Assembly (NCBI GenBank): GCA_028554795.2
Contig: CM068841.1
Location: 29,133,721-29,197,720, forward strand
Direction of reading: 5' to 3'
DNA from: Sinohyriopsis cumingii
Lineage: Eukaryota > Mollusca > Bivalvia > Unionida > Unionidae
DNA length: 64,000 bases
Shown here: one piece after another, positions 24,536 through 35,253 of the stretch
Position numbering within the stretch: the first letter of the stretch is position 1
How the letters are laid out: every line of letters starts with the position of its first letter
Notes under the pieces: model-generated
What the model was told of the DNA's origin: nothing
Seen by the model: only the letters and a program-made list of their open reading frames with translations
Databases searched by the model: none
Made by a program: the position numbers and the translations under genes

Positions 24536-25378
24536 GTAGCTATATTGATACAGTACATGTAAGCTGGGCTTAGGAAAAATGGGTTTTGTGGTTATAACTA
24601 ACTACAGGGGTATTTATAAAATATAAAAAAAAATATGTTGAAACACTGCACAATTTATTTAGACCGCCCCTTGACTCTACTGCCCACAATAACAACAATA
24701 CTCGGGAAAGCTCTTTATTTTCTATATGTAAGTTTTAACGAGGTCGTTTTCCATGTCACTATGATACAAGTAAGAGAGACATACTAATAATACAATCCTA
24801 TTCCCATCATACAGTGTAGACCTACGCTGATATACATGATGTAATTATACACTTTGTCTTCTTGATTATTATGCAACTCATTGTTGACTCAGAAATTCCT
24901 ATTCCCATCATACAGTGTAGACCTATGCTGATATACATGATGTAATTATACACTTTGTCTTCTTGATTATTATGCAACTCATTGTTGACTCAGAAATTCA
25001 ACTTCCTTTGTTATCATTTTTCTTGAGCTCTTTCATTATCTCGCCATCTTAATCGAACGCAGCGGTCACTGGCATTGAACGCTGAAATCGAAGACAATGA
25101 AAACCGTCTTATCAGCTTCAATTTTGATTTGTGGCAGTATACAGTATCCATGTTAAAGTTTCAGTGATAATCAGTTAAGAAACAAAATAGACAGATAACC
25201 ATTGCCAGGTATACTTTCGTAAAAGTCATTTGTATTAAACATATCCCTTCAGTGAATCAGTCTTTCCCACGTAATTTACATGATCAACATTCGAGTCAAG
25301 TCAAATCCATGAGGTCAAGTCTAACAGTTCAAGTCAAAATTTGGCTCTCTGTAGCAATATGATTATGTATGTATACAT

Positions 25379-25462
25379 TCGTACATACATAGATACTTAC
25401 ATGCATGCATGCATACATACATACATACATACATACATACATACATACATACATACATGCAT
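25379..25462 (+). repeat. (ACAT)n microsatellite
   Basis: Long run of ACAT/GCAT units found only in copy 1 of the duplicated unit. The short ORF across it is an artefact. Confidence 0.95.
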
Positions 25463-25670
25463 GAGTGATTTTCAGTATCCCAGTTCATCAGTTGTAAATC
25501 AGCAGCACACTTCCGTCCAACCACTTATCACGTATCAGCATCAGCAAGCTGGAAAGCTACTATCTTCTCTGAAACGCCTGTATTTCTGTCTAATGTGTGG
25601 TTTAAATTTGCAGAACCTTTTATATATATTTTCTACATCATGTTGTAACATCTGTATATAATGTTATCTA

Positions 25671-25678
25671 TTACGTCA
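25671..25678 (+). promoter_or_regulatory. CRE-like site upstream of integrin exon 1, copy 1
   Basis: TTACGTCA, about 210 bases before the first-exon start region, conserved at 38805-38812. It is a possible CREB/ATF site in the host promoter. Weak by itself. Confidence 0.3.
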
Positions 25679-25882
25679 GAATGGCAGACATCCTTTATAA
25701 ATATTGCTGCTCCTCAAGCCATGGGTTCTAATTTGAGGGTCCCTATATTAGTATATACGGTACTACAAGGAAAATATGAGATGCATGGACGCCCTTTTCC
25801 GACACACATTCCAAAAAGAGGCCTACGTCTTTTGCCATCTTTATTGATATTTCATTTCCCAATGTGATACAGAGATTCAAAA

Positions 25883-26063
25883 TTGAACACAAAGCTCGGT
25901 TTGGCAAATCATCTAGTGTTATCAACTATATTCGTCTGGGTTATTCTGGATGAAGTCAATACCTTCAATGTGGACGATAAAAGCCCATCTATTTTCAGGA
26001 AGAAGAAAATGCAATGTTCGGATACACTGTAGCTTTCATAGAGAATGGCTCTGGCACAACAAG
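25883..26063 (+). pseudogene. Integrin alpha exon 1, copy 1, broken
   Basis: Aligned to the intact exon at 39024-39202. The ATG has become TTG (25883-25885), a triplet is inserted at GTTATCAAC and one A is lost in GACGATAAAAGCCC, which shifts the frame. The donor AAG/GTAGGT is kept. It codes for a signal peptide and the first blade strand of an integrin alpha propeller in the intact copy. Confidence 0.85.
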
Positions 26064-26330
26064 GTAGGTTGCTTGGGTTTGTTTTATGAAAGTTAATAAA
26101 ATTCACGTGAGTAGTGCATGGGGACGGTTAAGCGTCAAGGGGAATTAGCATTATAAAAATCCCTGGGACTGTTTAGCGAAAGGATGGTGAGTAGTCCTTC
26201 GGCTTGTTTGAAGAAAATTGTCGATGACCCCTCGCAAAGCTCTGATGAAAAGTTCGATCTGTGTAGGCTCTTCCATTGTTCTGCTCGTTTTGAGAGTGGA
26301 ATGAATAGTGGAAGTCAAGACACACACTCT

Positions 26331-26340
26331 TTATATATAC
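26331..26340 (+). promoter_or_regulatory. TATA box upstream of viral polymerase, copy 1
   Basis: TTATATATAC about 75 bases before the ATG at 26410, identical at 39471-39480. A pyrimidine-rich acceptor GACTTTTTGCAG at 26393-26404 lies between it and the ATG. Confidence 0.55.
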
Positions 26341-26409
26341 GCTTGTCTGCCATGGATATAAAGTGACCATGGTGTTTAACGTATAGTCATTTGACTTTTT
26401 GCAGTCAAG

Positions 26410-29400
26410 ATGAAACGATCGAATCAATTCGAGAAGAAAGAAGAAGAACGTAAGAGGCAGAAACGTGATCTATCGCCTCGTACAATAGCTGAAGTCTTGG
26501 CAAAAATTCGTGCCAGTGATTTTGAAGATGACATGAGTGAACCAGAATCCAGACCCATAGAGTCTTCATCTAAGTAAAGTTTAGCACCCTTAGTAAACCC
26601 TGAATATTACTATCATATTCGAGAGACGGAAAAGCGCTCCTCTAGAAAATTTGGAACCACAGTTTACACTTATAGGGTGAAGTTTAAAGATTTCAAGGCC
26701 GACGTACCACTGGAGAAAGCAGAGGGCTTCATCACCGATGTGTGGGATTCTTTGTTAACCTCACTTAAACACCAATGTCAAGCCAAATAGGTCGATCGCT
26801 TGAGACTTTGTATTTATTACGACGGTTTGAAATCCCCTGTTTTGATCGAATTTAGTAGCCCAGCAGAATTGACACCTTCCAAATTGATGGACAAATTTCA
26901 ACACGTGCAACAATCCACTGACCAATTTTACATCACCGATGCAAAAGCGACACTGTTCATGACTCACGTCTCTCTCCCCAACGCAAAAAGGTGTTATTGG
27001 TGGACGACCTTAGCAGCACCAAAAAGAGCATTGTCCAAATTAACAATCCTCAAGACCAGATGTGTTTAGCCCGAACCATCGTGTTGGGACGAACGTATGC
27101 CAACAAGAACGACACGGCAGAATGGAAAAGATCCTGGAAAACTATTCAACAATCGGACCGAGCCAAACAACGAAATGAAGAACTCCCGTTACATCAAGCG
27201 GGGCTAACCAAAGACACACCCTGTGGCATTTCTGAAATGCAAAAATTGCAAGACGTCTTGGCTCCAAGCTACACCTTGAAAGTGCATCCTCAAGAAGTGC
27301 GCGGATCTCTGTTGTTTCGAGTCAGAGATTTCCAAGACGGAAAATACATTCACGTCTATCACCATGAGTATTTTTATGACATTACCAGTATCACCGCATT
27401 CTTGGGATACGGTTATTACTGTGAGAAATGTGACTATGGCTATAACAATCGAGAGCAACACAAGCATTGTGGATCGAAATGCTCAGGATGTTTGGCCTCT
27501 CAACCCTGTCTGGACGAAGGACAAGAACGAGTTCATTGTCCAGCTTGTCAGCGCACTTTTGTCAGCCCTACCTGTTACCAACATCATTTGAAGGCACAAG
27601 GTTCACAGCAGAAAAGTGCTTGTCAAATCTTGAGATTGTGCCCCACTTGTGGACAAGGCATACGTATCAATAGTGCCAAGGCGCACGTATATCAAGGAAA
27701 GAAACAATGTCACATTTGTCACCAAATCGTGGACTTGGAGCAGCGATGCTACATTCAAAAATACCAACCACAACAAGAGAAAGATAATGACCACAAGAAG
27801 ATAGGGAATTGCATCTTTTTCGATTTCGAATGCATGCAAGAGACCGGCATTCACATTCCTAATTTCTGCATGGCTCATCCAGCGTGCGAGAAGTGCATTC
27901 AAGAGCCTATCTTGATTCATTGCCCTCCCTGCAGCAAGATTCCCGGAGGATGCGAAACAATCTTTTGGGGACCGAACACGCTGGCCGATTTTGCCCGATG
28001 GCTCTTAGACCCCATCGACGAGACGTGGAGTCAAGAGGACCTTGAACGTTATGGAGATTGTCATCGCCATGCCACGGTGATGACCACAATTTTTCGGGAT
28101 ACGATGGACAGTTTATTCTCAGATACTATACTGAACAAGGAACCGAACGTCCTAATGTGACTTTGAACGGAGCCAATATCATTTCCCTGCAAGTGGAACA
28201 CGTACAGTTTAAAGATTCGATGAGCTATTTGGCCATACCTTTGAGTCGAATGCCTAAAACGTTTGGAATGACAGAAATGGCTAAAGGTTATTTACCTCGC
28301 TTTTTCAATACCGAAGCCAATCAACATGTCGTTCTACCCCATTTGCCTGAGGCTCAGTATTACGACCCTGACAACATGCGTACCGAAGAACGAGAAGCTT
28401 TCTACGTTTGGTACCAGACCCATGCCTCGGACCCTTTCGACTTGCAGGGAGCGGTGTTGCTGTGGAAAATGTCGAGAACTGTTCATAGAACAAGGAGGGG
28501 TCGATCCTTTGAAAGAAACCTGCACCATTACCAAAGCGTGTTCCTTAGTATACCGCCAACGATTCATGTCTAAAAACACACTGGCTGTCATCAGCCCTCA
28601 AATGGCCAACTTTGTCAAACGTCAATTCTCCGTCAAAGCCCTACGCTGGTTACATTACTTGTGCGACAAGGAATACAAAAGGATTCAGCACGCCCACAAC
28701 AAAGGGGGCGAAAAGACCACCGGAGCGTATTCGGTGGATGGCTGGGACTTAGAAAATCCCAAGATCGTGTACGAGTTCAACGGTTGCTTATTTCACGGAT
28801 GTCCCCTCTGCTGCCGTGAACGTGACACTAAAAATCCGTTTTTACAACGGACCATGGAAGACTTGTACCAGGCCACTTGTCAGCGGCGATTGAAGTTTGA
28901 ACAGCAATGATACGAAGTGTTTAAATGTGGGAACACGAGTACGATCACCGTCTGAAAACCGATCCCGAATTTAAACGCATCGTAGAAAGTTGCAAGTTGA
29001 TGGACCGACTAAACCCGAGGGATAGTTTGTACGAAGGAAGGACACATGCCACTTGTTTGCTGTACCAAGCCGACGAGGAGAAAGGAGAATAAATCAAATA
29101 CTTGGACGTGTGCTCACTGTATCCCTACGTGTGCAAACATTGTCGCTTTTCTGCAGGCACCCTCAATTGCTGACGGAACACATTAACCTGGACAACATTC
29201 GACAATACGAAGGCTTGATTAAATGTAAAGTCTTGCCTCCCACGGACTTGTACCATCCCGTGTTACCTCACCATTGTCAAAGCAAACTGATATTTTCCCT
29301 GTACCGCACTTGCGCCGAAACGTGCAACCAAGACCAGCCTTGTCAGCACACCCAGGAAGAACGCGCCTTGACGGGGACGTGGGTTAGCGTGGAATTGTTC

Positions 29401-30436
29401 AAAGTTCTGGACATGGGATACCAATTGTTAGAAGCGTATGAAATTTACCATCTTCCCAAGACACAACAATACCACAAGGGTGACCCAACTCAGAAAGGCA
29501 TTTTCGCAGACTACGTGGATGCCTTTTTAAAACTGAAACAAGAAGGCAGTGGCTATCCTTCCTGGTGTCACACTCCCGAAGACCGAAAGACATTCAAAGA
29601 GAAATACTGGGAACAAGAAGGCATCACTTTAGACCACATCAAGAAAAATGAAGGCAGGCGATCGTTTGCCAACGTGATGTTAAATTGTTTGTGGGGCAAA
29701 ATGGCACAAGGACCGTGTTTACCCAAGATGGAATATTTGACAGAACCTTCCCGCTACTTCCAGATGATTCACGACAAAACCAAATACATGAAACACGTGG
29801 ACGTCGTTCGCGAGGATTTGATTTTAGTCAATTACGAAGAAGATCTGGACTTTGTACAAGCCGACGAATTTGGAAATGCCATCATTGCGGCTTACGTGAC
29901 AGCCCAAGCTCACTTAAAATTGTACGAAGCTTTAGAACTGTTAGGGGATCGCGTCCTGTACTTTGACACGGACAGTTGCATTTACCTCGATCGCCCGGGT
30001 CAACATCACCATGGCATCGAAGGAGACCGTTTAGGAGCCCGGACAGACGAGCACCCCGACAACAAGCTTTTAAGTTTTGCTAGTAGTGGTCCCAAATATT
30101 ACGGCTACGAATACCGGGACAAACAAGGAGAAGTGCACAGCGAGTGTAAAGTGAAAGGATTGACTCTGAATTATCGCACCGGTCTAGTGGTGAACTTTGG
30201 GATATTGATAGAAGCCTTGTAGTCTGGAGAGGATGGAAACTTTAAAGTGACCACCTACCAACCTAACAAGATTGTATGTTTACCCACTCACTAAATCGTC
30301 AGTCGACCTTTGGAAAAAGTCTATCAAATTGAGTACCAGAAGCGAGGCGAGTGCGACTTCCAACCACTTTACTTTGCCGTACGGTCACATCGATATTGGT
30401 CAACATATAAAAAGGGACAATATGCAAGATCGATAG
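26410..30436 (+). pseudogene. Adintovirus/Polinton-like DNA polymerase B, copy 1, multiply broken
   Basis: Order of recognisable blocks: Lys/Glu-rich start (MKRSNQFEKKEEERKR), zinc-finger region at 27410-27680 (CEKC, CPACQRTFVS, CPTCGQGI), Exo I FFDFECMQETG near 27820, Exo II GYDGQFILRYY near 28100, the TPR-like region with YYDPDNM, an endonuclease-like NGCLFHGCPLC near 28790, motif A LDVCSLYP near 29105, motif B FANVMLNCLWG near 29680 and motif C YFDTDSC near 29965. This is the order of protein-primed family B polymerases, which would replicate a linear viral genome. Breaks: TAA 26575, TAG 26788, a 13-nt deletion near 26983, a frameshift near 28070, a deletion of about 38 nt near 28450, TGA 28908-28910, TAA 29090-29092, a shift near 29150 and TAG 30220-30222. 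Longest intact part: 29053-30222. Confidence 0.9.
30408..30417 (+). promoter_or_regulatory. TATA box inside the polymerase 3' end, upstream of the BIR gene
   Basis: TATAAAAAGG about 80 bases before ATG 30495, also at 43598 in copy 2. Confidence 0.55.
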
Positions 30437-30494
30437 TTCATTGTGCCTACCAAGATCAAGTGAACAAGATGAAACTTTCAGAGAAACATAAGAC

Positions 30495-31108
30495 ATGTTC
30501 AGACAGGCACAATTCAAGTTTGGGGCCTCTGAAGTGGAATGCGATGCTGAGCCTTGCGATGTGAGCGATGCTGTACGTTGTGACGTCAGTGATGCGGTAA
30601 AGCATCATGGGAACTTTGCTATCACTACTACCACTACACCTATCATGGAAAGTGATGCTGTGCGTGTCAAACCCGATGGATATGAAAGCGATACTGGTCC
30701 TTATCTGGACACTTTACTGGTTTTCATGGTAGATGTGGATGTCAACCTTCACGCCTAATACCCTACGGATGTCATTCAGCTCTGAGCAAACTCCTATCGA
30801 TGTCACCCTACCCTCATCGAGAACCTGCGAAAGACGAATATTCGTTCCCTGTACGTTTGCCTGAATACTGTAACGTTGAAAATCGTCTTCAATCGTTCAA
30901 AGGAAAATGGCCTAAATATCTGGGACGCCCGATCCCTGAAGAATTAGCCAGAGCCGGATTTTTCTACTTGGGCGAGGGGGAGTAAATGAAGTGCTTTAGT
31001 TGTGGTATGTCACTATATCAGTGGGAACAACAAGATTCAGCCTACCTGCAACATGCCCGATGGTCTCCGAATTGTCACTACCTACCTTTAGCGGGACCAA
31101 GTCATTGA
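30495..31108 (+). pseudogene. BIR-domain (IAP-like) gene, copy 1, broken
   Basis: Same gene as the intact ORF at 43687-44301. Here the frame shifts near 30690-30760 and a TAA at 30983-30985 falls just before the zinc-binding part (KCFSCG...), so the BIR cannot be made. The surrounding sequence is otherwise nearly identical to copy 2. Confidence 0.85.
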
Positions 31109-31189
31109 AGTAACCTACCATGTCGTTGAAGAAAGCAGATTGGCTTTTAGTCAAACGTGGATATCACCGAGATCAATATTTAAACCCCA

Positions 31190-31513
31190 TTTAAAAATGA
31201 TAGTCTAGCATTACCTAAAGAACTGCAAGAGAAGATCTACAAGGAAATTTGGCATGGACTTGCTAGAGCGAAATCTCAATGGGTGACGTTAAAACTTTTG
31301 TGTCGAGAAATTCACAAGAGGAAAGTGAAAGGAGTTAACAAATGTGTTAGATTTCTCTGGATCAAGGGTACGTTCGTCCTATTATACCGCTTTAGACCGT
31401 TTACATCAGAAGATTTCATTGACATTCTTGGGCGTTACCCTGAATGGCAGTGGCCAGAAATTACTTACTTTGTTGATTACTTTTGCTTTAGGAGAAGATT
31501 GCAAATACAATAA
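31190..31513 (+). CDS. Small viral protein with F-box-like start, copy 1
   Basis: Frame open to TAA at 31511-31513, beginning around LPKELQEKIYKEIWHGLA, then LLCREIHKRKVKG and a Trp/Phe-rich C-terminus. No ATG precedes the conserved start in this frame, so the start is uncertain. The LPxEL...I pattern resembles the first helix of F-box or similar degron-adaptor motifs. This is a weak similarity. In copy 2 a TAA (44579-44581) and a deletion shorten it. Confidence 0.4.
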   Translation, partial: FKNDSLALPKELQEKIYKEIWHGLARAKSQWVTLKLLCREIHKRKVKGVNKCVRFLWIKGTFVLLYRFRPFTSEDFIDILGRYPEWQWPEITYFVDYFCFRRRLQIQ

Positions 31514-31530
31514 TACTGACTGACTTAATC

Positions 31531-31815
31531 ATGGATACTTTGCAAGAGAACATTCGGGGATTGTCTGTGGAATTGAGATAACGCATTTACCGAGAACTGG
31601 TCAAAATACAAGTCAAACGTAAAGAACATTTGCATCCGTTACGTCACCGGTGTTTGAACCATTGGTACCTCAATGCTATAAGAGGTCTGATTCGCGAGAA
31701 AGTGTTCCAGTGGTCAGACATTGTTAAAATGTCGAGGTCGCGAATGATCAACATGTTCATGATTTTTGTTACTTCGAGATTCACCTACTGCAACGAATTG
31801 AGGAAGAAAAGTTGA
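31531..31815 (+). pseudogene. Second small viral protein with a related start, copy 1
   Basis: From ATG 31531 the frame reads a short peptide containing GLSVELR, a TAA (31579-31581), then RIYRELVKIQVKRKEHLHP and a His/Arg-rich tail to TGA 31815. The LSVEL...IYREL start parallels LPKEL...IYKEI of the neighbour, so the two may be paralogues. Product unknown. Confidence 0.45.
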
Positions 31816-32119
31816 AGGATTACAAAAATCTGTTATGCAAAATTTGCTTAGTGGAAGTCGAAACTTCTAAACGAACTCTGAACTGTAGGTTAGTGTTTAG
31901 ATCATTTAGATTCCCTACTGGAGTACGAAGATCTCTGGGTAGAAAGAACATTTATTGCTTCCGATAAAAGAGGGTATACAAACAGGCTGCCATTCCAAGG
32001 CTTTTATCACAAGTGATGTAACATATTCCGTGGAAGGAACTCAATGACAGTATTGAAACCGTGGATGATTATCATCACTTATTACAAGAACTGTTTCTGT
32101 TGAATTTCGGTCGACAAGT

Positions 32120-32440
32120 GTGTGTCTTAATGACTTGTTTTCTGGGATTTCGTTTACCAGCCGATTCCTTTTGGACTCTTTACGAACAGTACTTACCACC
32201 CAAATGGACTTAAATGGTCACGAGAAACTCATTTTGCTCAAATCCTTTCGTTTTCATCTGTATACTTCTCGACCACTACATATGAAAAAGATTCTTCAAC
32301 TTTTAGCTACCGAAGAGATGTATGAAGATGCGTATGTAGCTTGTGACTTACACCCCCATTGTACAGATGTGTGTCATTGGAAAAAATGGGGTTTTGAGGC
32401 TTGGACCCAAGAAGTGGCTCATTATGCTCGAGAGTTGTGA
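32120..32440 (+). CDS. Unassigned viral ORF, 106 aa, copy 1
   Basis: Open frame starting MCLNDLFSG, with KKILQLLATEEMYEDAYVACD and WKKWGFEAWTQEVAHYA in its second half. Another frame over 32040-32210 also looks protein-like (LLQELFLLNFGRQVC), so the real gene probably began about 32030 and was frameshifted. Copy 2 (45269-45547) ends early. No family recognised. Confidence 0.4.
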   Translation: MCLNDLFSGISFTSRFLLDSLRTVLTTQMDLNGHEKLILLKSFRFHLYTSRPLHMKKILQLLATEEMYEDAYVACDLHPHCTDVCHWKKWGFEAWTQEVAHYAREL

Positions 32441-32705
32441 TCCAACATTTCAACGTCCAAGGAAAAGAGTCACTTTTCAATCTGTGTTAGTGACAATACC
32501 AGAAGAACCCGTCATGGACATTCCTGAAAGGCTCTTTCGGGAGGACACTTGTGTGACATTACCCTCTATACCTATCAGAACATTACCCAAAACATGTTGT
32601 ACAGAAACTTGTTTCTATTCCACTTTGATCGTTTTCATGTGGATTTTATCGTTGTACTTAAGCTTTTGGTTTTTATCTATTTTTGTCTTTCGTGTTCATT
32701 TTTAA
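32430..32705 (+). CDS. Unassigned viral ORF with RVTF motif and C-terminal membrane segment, copy 1
   Basis: The right part of an open frame (32343-32705) contains RPRKRVTFQSVLVTIPEE, then PVMDIPERLFRED and a hydrophobic C-terminal stretch of about 25 residues (LIVFMWILSLYLSFWFLSI). KRVTF fits the RVxF consensus for docking protein phosphatase 1; copy 2 reads KKVTF. The frame before residue 30 overlaps the previous ORF and may not be real. In copy 2 a TAA follows the motif. Confidence 0.4.
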   Translation, partial: ESCDPTFQRPRKRVTFQSVLVTIPEEPVMDIPERLFREDTCVTLPSIPIRTLPKTCCTETCFYSTLIVFMWILSLYLSFWFLSIFVFRVHF

Positions 32706-32784
32706 AACATCAATAAACGTGTCCTAAAAAAAAAAAAACTCTTGTCTTGTCTGTTTTCGTGTCACAAGTGACATTCCTGACACT

Positions 32785-33500
32785 ATGGTTACCTCTACTG
32801 TCTCTGCTCCCTCTTCCTCCACTTTCAAAGTCATCGACGAACACTTAGATCGTGCCAGTTGGGAGGCTTTGTATCATCGCCATCCCTTTAACATGCTCAT
32901 TGCTGAACCTAGTAGTTCAGGCAAAACCGAATTTGTCAAACGTTTTATCGAACATAAACATCATTTGATCGATCGTCCACCTCAACGCATCGTGTGGTGT
33001 TACACAGAGTGGCAATCTGCGTACATTCTCTTGTGAGAAAGTCAAGGCGATTCCATCGTGTTTGTGGAAGGCATTTCTAAAGAAGACGACGGAATCTGAT
33101 TGGTCATTTCGACGACATGTTAGGAGAAGACGAAGAAGAAATTAAACTTTGGTATACGCGCAAAGAGCATCATCGTAATGCCAGTTTCATTTACATCAAT
33201 TCAACAAAGAAAAGCTCATTACACCATCAGTCTCAATGCTCATTACGTGGTCCTGTTTAAAAGCCCTCGAGATAAATCGTAAGTGCAAGTCTTAGCAAAA
33301 CAGTTAGGAACGCCTTGGCTAACTCAGGCGTTCGACGATGCCACTCAAGCTCCTTTTTACTCGTCGATTTGAAACCCACTATCCCCGATTATTTCCGATT
33401 TCGTACCCATTTGTTTCACCACTAGTGGCAAGACGGAGGGCCTGTCCTGTACATGTCTCCGTTCTCGACTTAACCCCGCCAAAAAATCTATAAAAACCTC
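32785..33500 (+). pseudogene. A32-type packaging ATPase of the duplicated virus, copy 1
   Basis: From ATG 32785 an open frame of 83 codons ends at TGA 33034-33036. It has HPFNMLIAEPSSSGKTEF, a Walker A whose first Gly is Glu here but Gly in copy 2. After the stop, another frame has FDDMLGEDEEE (Walker B region), then SFIYINST, and a third has HAxFLLVDLKP-like C-terminal sequence. The order fits viral FtsK/HerA-type packaging ATPases. Both copies share the TGA. Confidence 0.8.
33489..33496 (+). promoter_or_regulatory. TATA box before the 31-aa ORF, copy 1
   Basis: TATAAAAA 38 bases before ATG 33534, also at 46643-46650. The short leader implies transcription starting just before the ATG. Confidence 0.55.
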
Positions 33501-33533
33501 GGAGACTTTTCGTCTGTCTTACACATCGCCAAC

Positions 33534-33629
33534 ATGACGTGCCTTCAGTCTCATCTTCTAGTCAAATTGATTCGTGCCTTGTTTGGAATCAGTCGCGAAA
33601 AAATCCACAAATACGTGCTCGTGTCTTAG
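33534..33629 (+). CDS. 31-aa viral micro-ORF, copy 1
   Basis: ATG 33534 to TAG 33627-33629, kept with identical protein in copy 2 (46688-46783). It contains LLVKLIRALFGISREKIH, predicted as an amphipathic basic helix. It lies right after a TATA box and 36 bases before the next frame. It may be a real small protein or a spliced first exon of the basic protein that follows. No family recognised. Confidence 0.4.
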   Translation: MTCLQSHLLVKLIRALFGISREKIHKYVLVS

Positions 33630-33654
33630 AAGCCAGTCTCAGATAAGTCTAGCG

Positions 33655-34370
33655 ATGGTTTACGGTGACATCACGTCAATTAGTGCAAAGTATCATTCCG
33701 ATTCCTCATCAAACCAAACGCTTTTTTGATAGAAACAAAGTAGCTTTGATCCAACTGGCCAATCCCCGCATCGACACTCAAACCAAAAAACAAATCATTT
33801 TGAAAACTGGAGGAAGCGGTACTCTAGGAGGCGTCATCATTCGCTCCCTCTTAAGATGGGATCCTAATGCTCCCAAAGTTCTCCCCAAGAAAAAAGTCAA
33901 ACGAAGCCCCAAGAAGAAAAAGAGCAACAGGTCAAGACCAGGTCAAAATCTCAGAAAAAGAAAATACCATAGGAAAAGAAACAGAAAAATCCCCAGAAAA
34001 AGAAAAGCCCTAGTCGCAAGACAAGCATTTCAGCCAGGACGCAACCTGACATTCGCAAACCACGACCTGCAGCGACGGTGACTGCGTCTCCGGTAGCCTC
34101 AGGTCCATCCACTTCTCCGTTGATGACACCATGAAAGCCCGTGTCTCCAAGAACTTCTCCTTCAGTGGTGACACCCTCCTCCTCTTTAACTGCCGTGGCA
34201 GCTACTCACAATGTAGCTGCTCCAAGAGAGAGCGGGCATGGTACAGAGTTTACTGGATTTGTCCAAGCAAGAACTGTCTCGATTTAATTCGTTACGATCC
34301 CTTGCAAAACGCGTGATGTCTGTCATCAAGTTGATACGACGTAAAGACAATCAGTGGCGACGCGTTCCAG
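33655..34370 (+). pseudogene. Basic virion-core-like protein, copy 1, frameshifted
   Basis: The main frame (to 34081) begins around TSRQLVQSIIPIPHQ, has ILKTGGSGTLGGVI (Gly-rich hydrophobic patch) and then a dense Lys/Arg tract. In copy 2 the corresponding frame runs on to SGPSTSPLMTP. Ser/Thr/Pro-rich sequence and a basic C-terminus (SLAKRVMSVIKL near 34310) follow in other frames. Composition suggests a DNA-condensing virion protein comparable to adenovirus core or pX/pVII-type proteins; this is inference. Confidence 0.5.
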
Positions 34371-34380
34371 TATAAAAAAG
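34371..34380 (+). promoter_or_regulatory. TATA box before the ORF at 34395, copy 1
   Basis: TATAAAAAAG 24 bases before ATG 34395, also at 47523-47531. Confidence 0.5.
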
Positions 34381-34394
34381 GTCTGAGACAAAGC

Positions 34395-34788
34395 ATGAGT
34401 ATCAGTGTTTTTTTGCTCCTGAAGATCCAAAGATGTCACCCCCAAGAAAGCATCCCTCTTCTAAACCCAAAGGAAAGAAAAGGAAAGGACTGCCTCCTCG
34501 TTTAGTCAAATTGGGGGATATGATTGTCCTGTCCAAAGCTTCTCCGTCCATGCGAAAAAAAGTCATTCAATCAGCCTCCAAAGATGTCATCGATACCGTG
34601 TGAGAAAGTTGTTTGAACGTCTTGAAAGGTAAGATCCCTTTGTCGAAACACCAGAAACAATGCTTAGGCAAATGGTTCAAAAGAAAATCTCCATTCGTCA
34701 AAAGAAGAAGATGTTGGTCCAACGTGGAGGAATTTTGCCACACTTGTTAGGACCTTTGCTGAAAGGAGTCTTTGGAAACATGTTGTGA
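34395..34788 (+). pseudogene. Second basic viral protein, copy 1, frameshifted
   Basis: Protein-like blocks in successive frames: KGKKRKGLPPRLVKLGDM, ASPSMRKKVIQSASKDVIDT near 34540-34600, and RQKKKMLVQRGGILPHLLGP near 34700-34760, ending GNML and TGA 34786-34788. The KKKxLVQRGG followed by a hydrophobic LLGPLL patch repeats the layout of the previous gene (TKKQIILKTGGSG...). The two genes may be related virion proteins. Shared frameshifts in both copies. Confidence 0.45.
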
Positions 34789-34857
34789 AAACTCGTGGGA
34801 GCAAGATAAAAAGACCCTCTGGAGTCCCAAGATCTCAGACGTAACCCTTGACATCGA

Positions 34858-35253
34858 ATGGAAGGACTAAAACTAGCTTTAGTGCCTTACAAACGATGGA
34901 TGGAATACCATCGTTGGCCAAAAAAACAAAACAAAAAACGAACCTCGCATTTGCCTGCGAATCCCAGTTTGAACCAGATGTCCCAGATACAACACGATTT
35001 GTAGTCGTTGATGGATCGCCACGATTTGTTTGAAACAGAAAAATCGCAAAAGTACGGTCAACTCTTACAACGACTGGAACTCTTTCACCAGAAAGCTTTA
35101 GACGAAACAGCTCTACCCACTCTGAAAGATTGTAAGACCTTGATGAAAAGTCCATCCCCCACACCACCATTAATGTCGGTTTTCACCAGACATCACAAAA
35201 CTATTGGAACGTTTGATAATATATTTATTACTCCATATGCTGTATCAGTGTAA
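34858..35253 (+). pseudogene. Last viral gene of the unit, copy 1, one stop
   Basis: ATG 34858 to TAA 35251-35253 in one frame, interrupted only by TAG 35002-35004. The start MEGLKLALVPYKRWMEYH is followed by a helical segment (SQKYGQLLQRLELFHQKALD) and a Pro/Ser/Thr-rich end. The part after the stop (81 codons from 35008) is identical in copy 2. It resembles small helical proteins I recall beside polymerases in adintovirus-like elements; function unknown. AATAAA at 35265 follows. Confidence 0.5.

Noticed and set aside
25341-25661. 106-codon ORF with YIHT repeats
   Set aside because: It reads through the ACAT microsatellite and is absent from copy 2.
29685-29966. 93-codon ORF present identically in both copies
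   Set aside because: Alternative frame inside the conserved polymerase region; conservation follows from the DNA identity of the copies.
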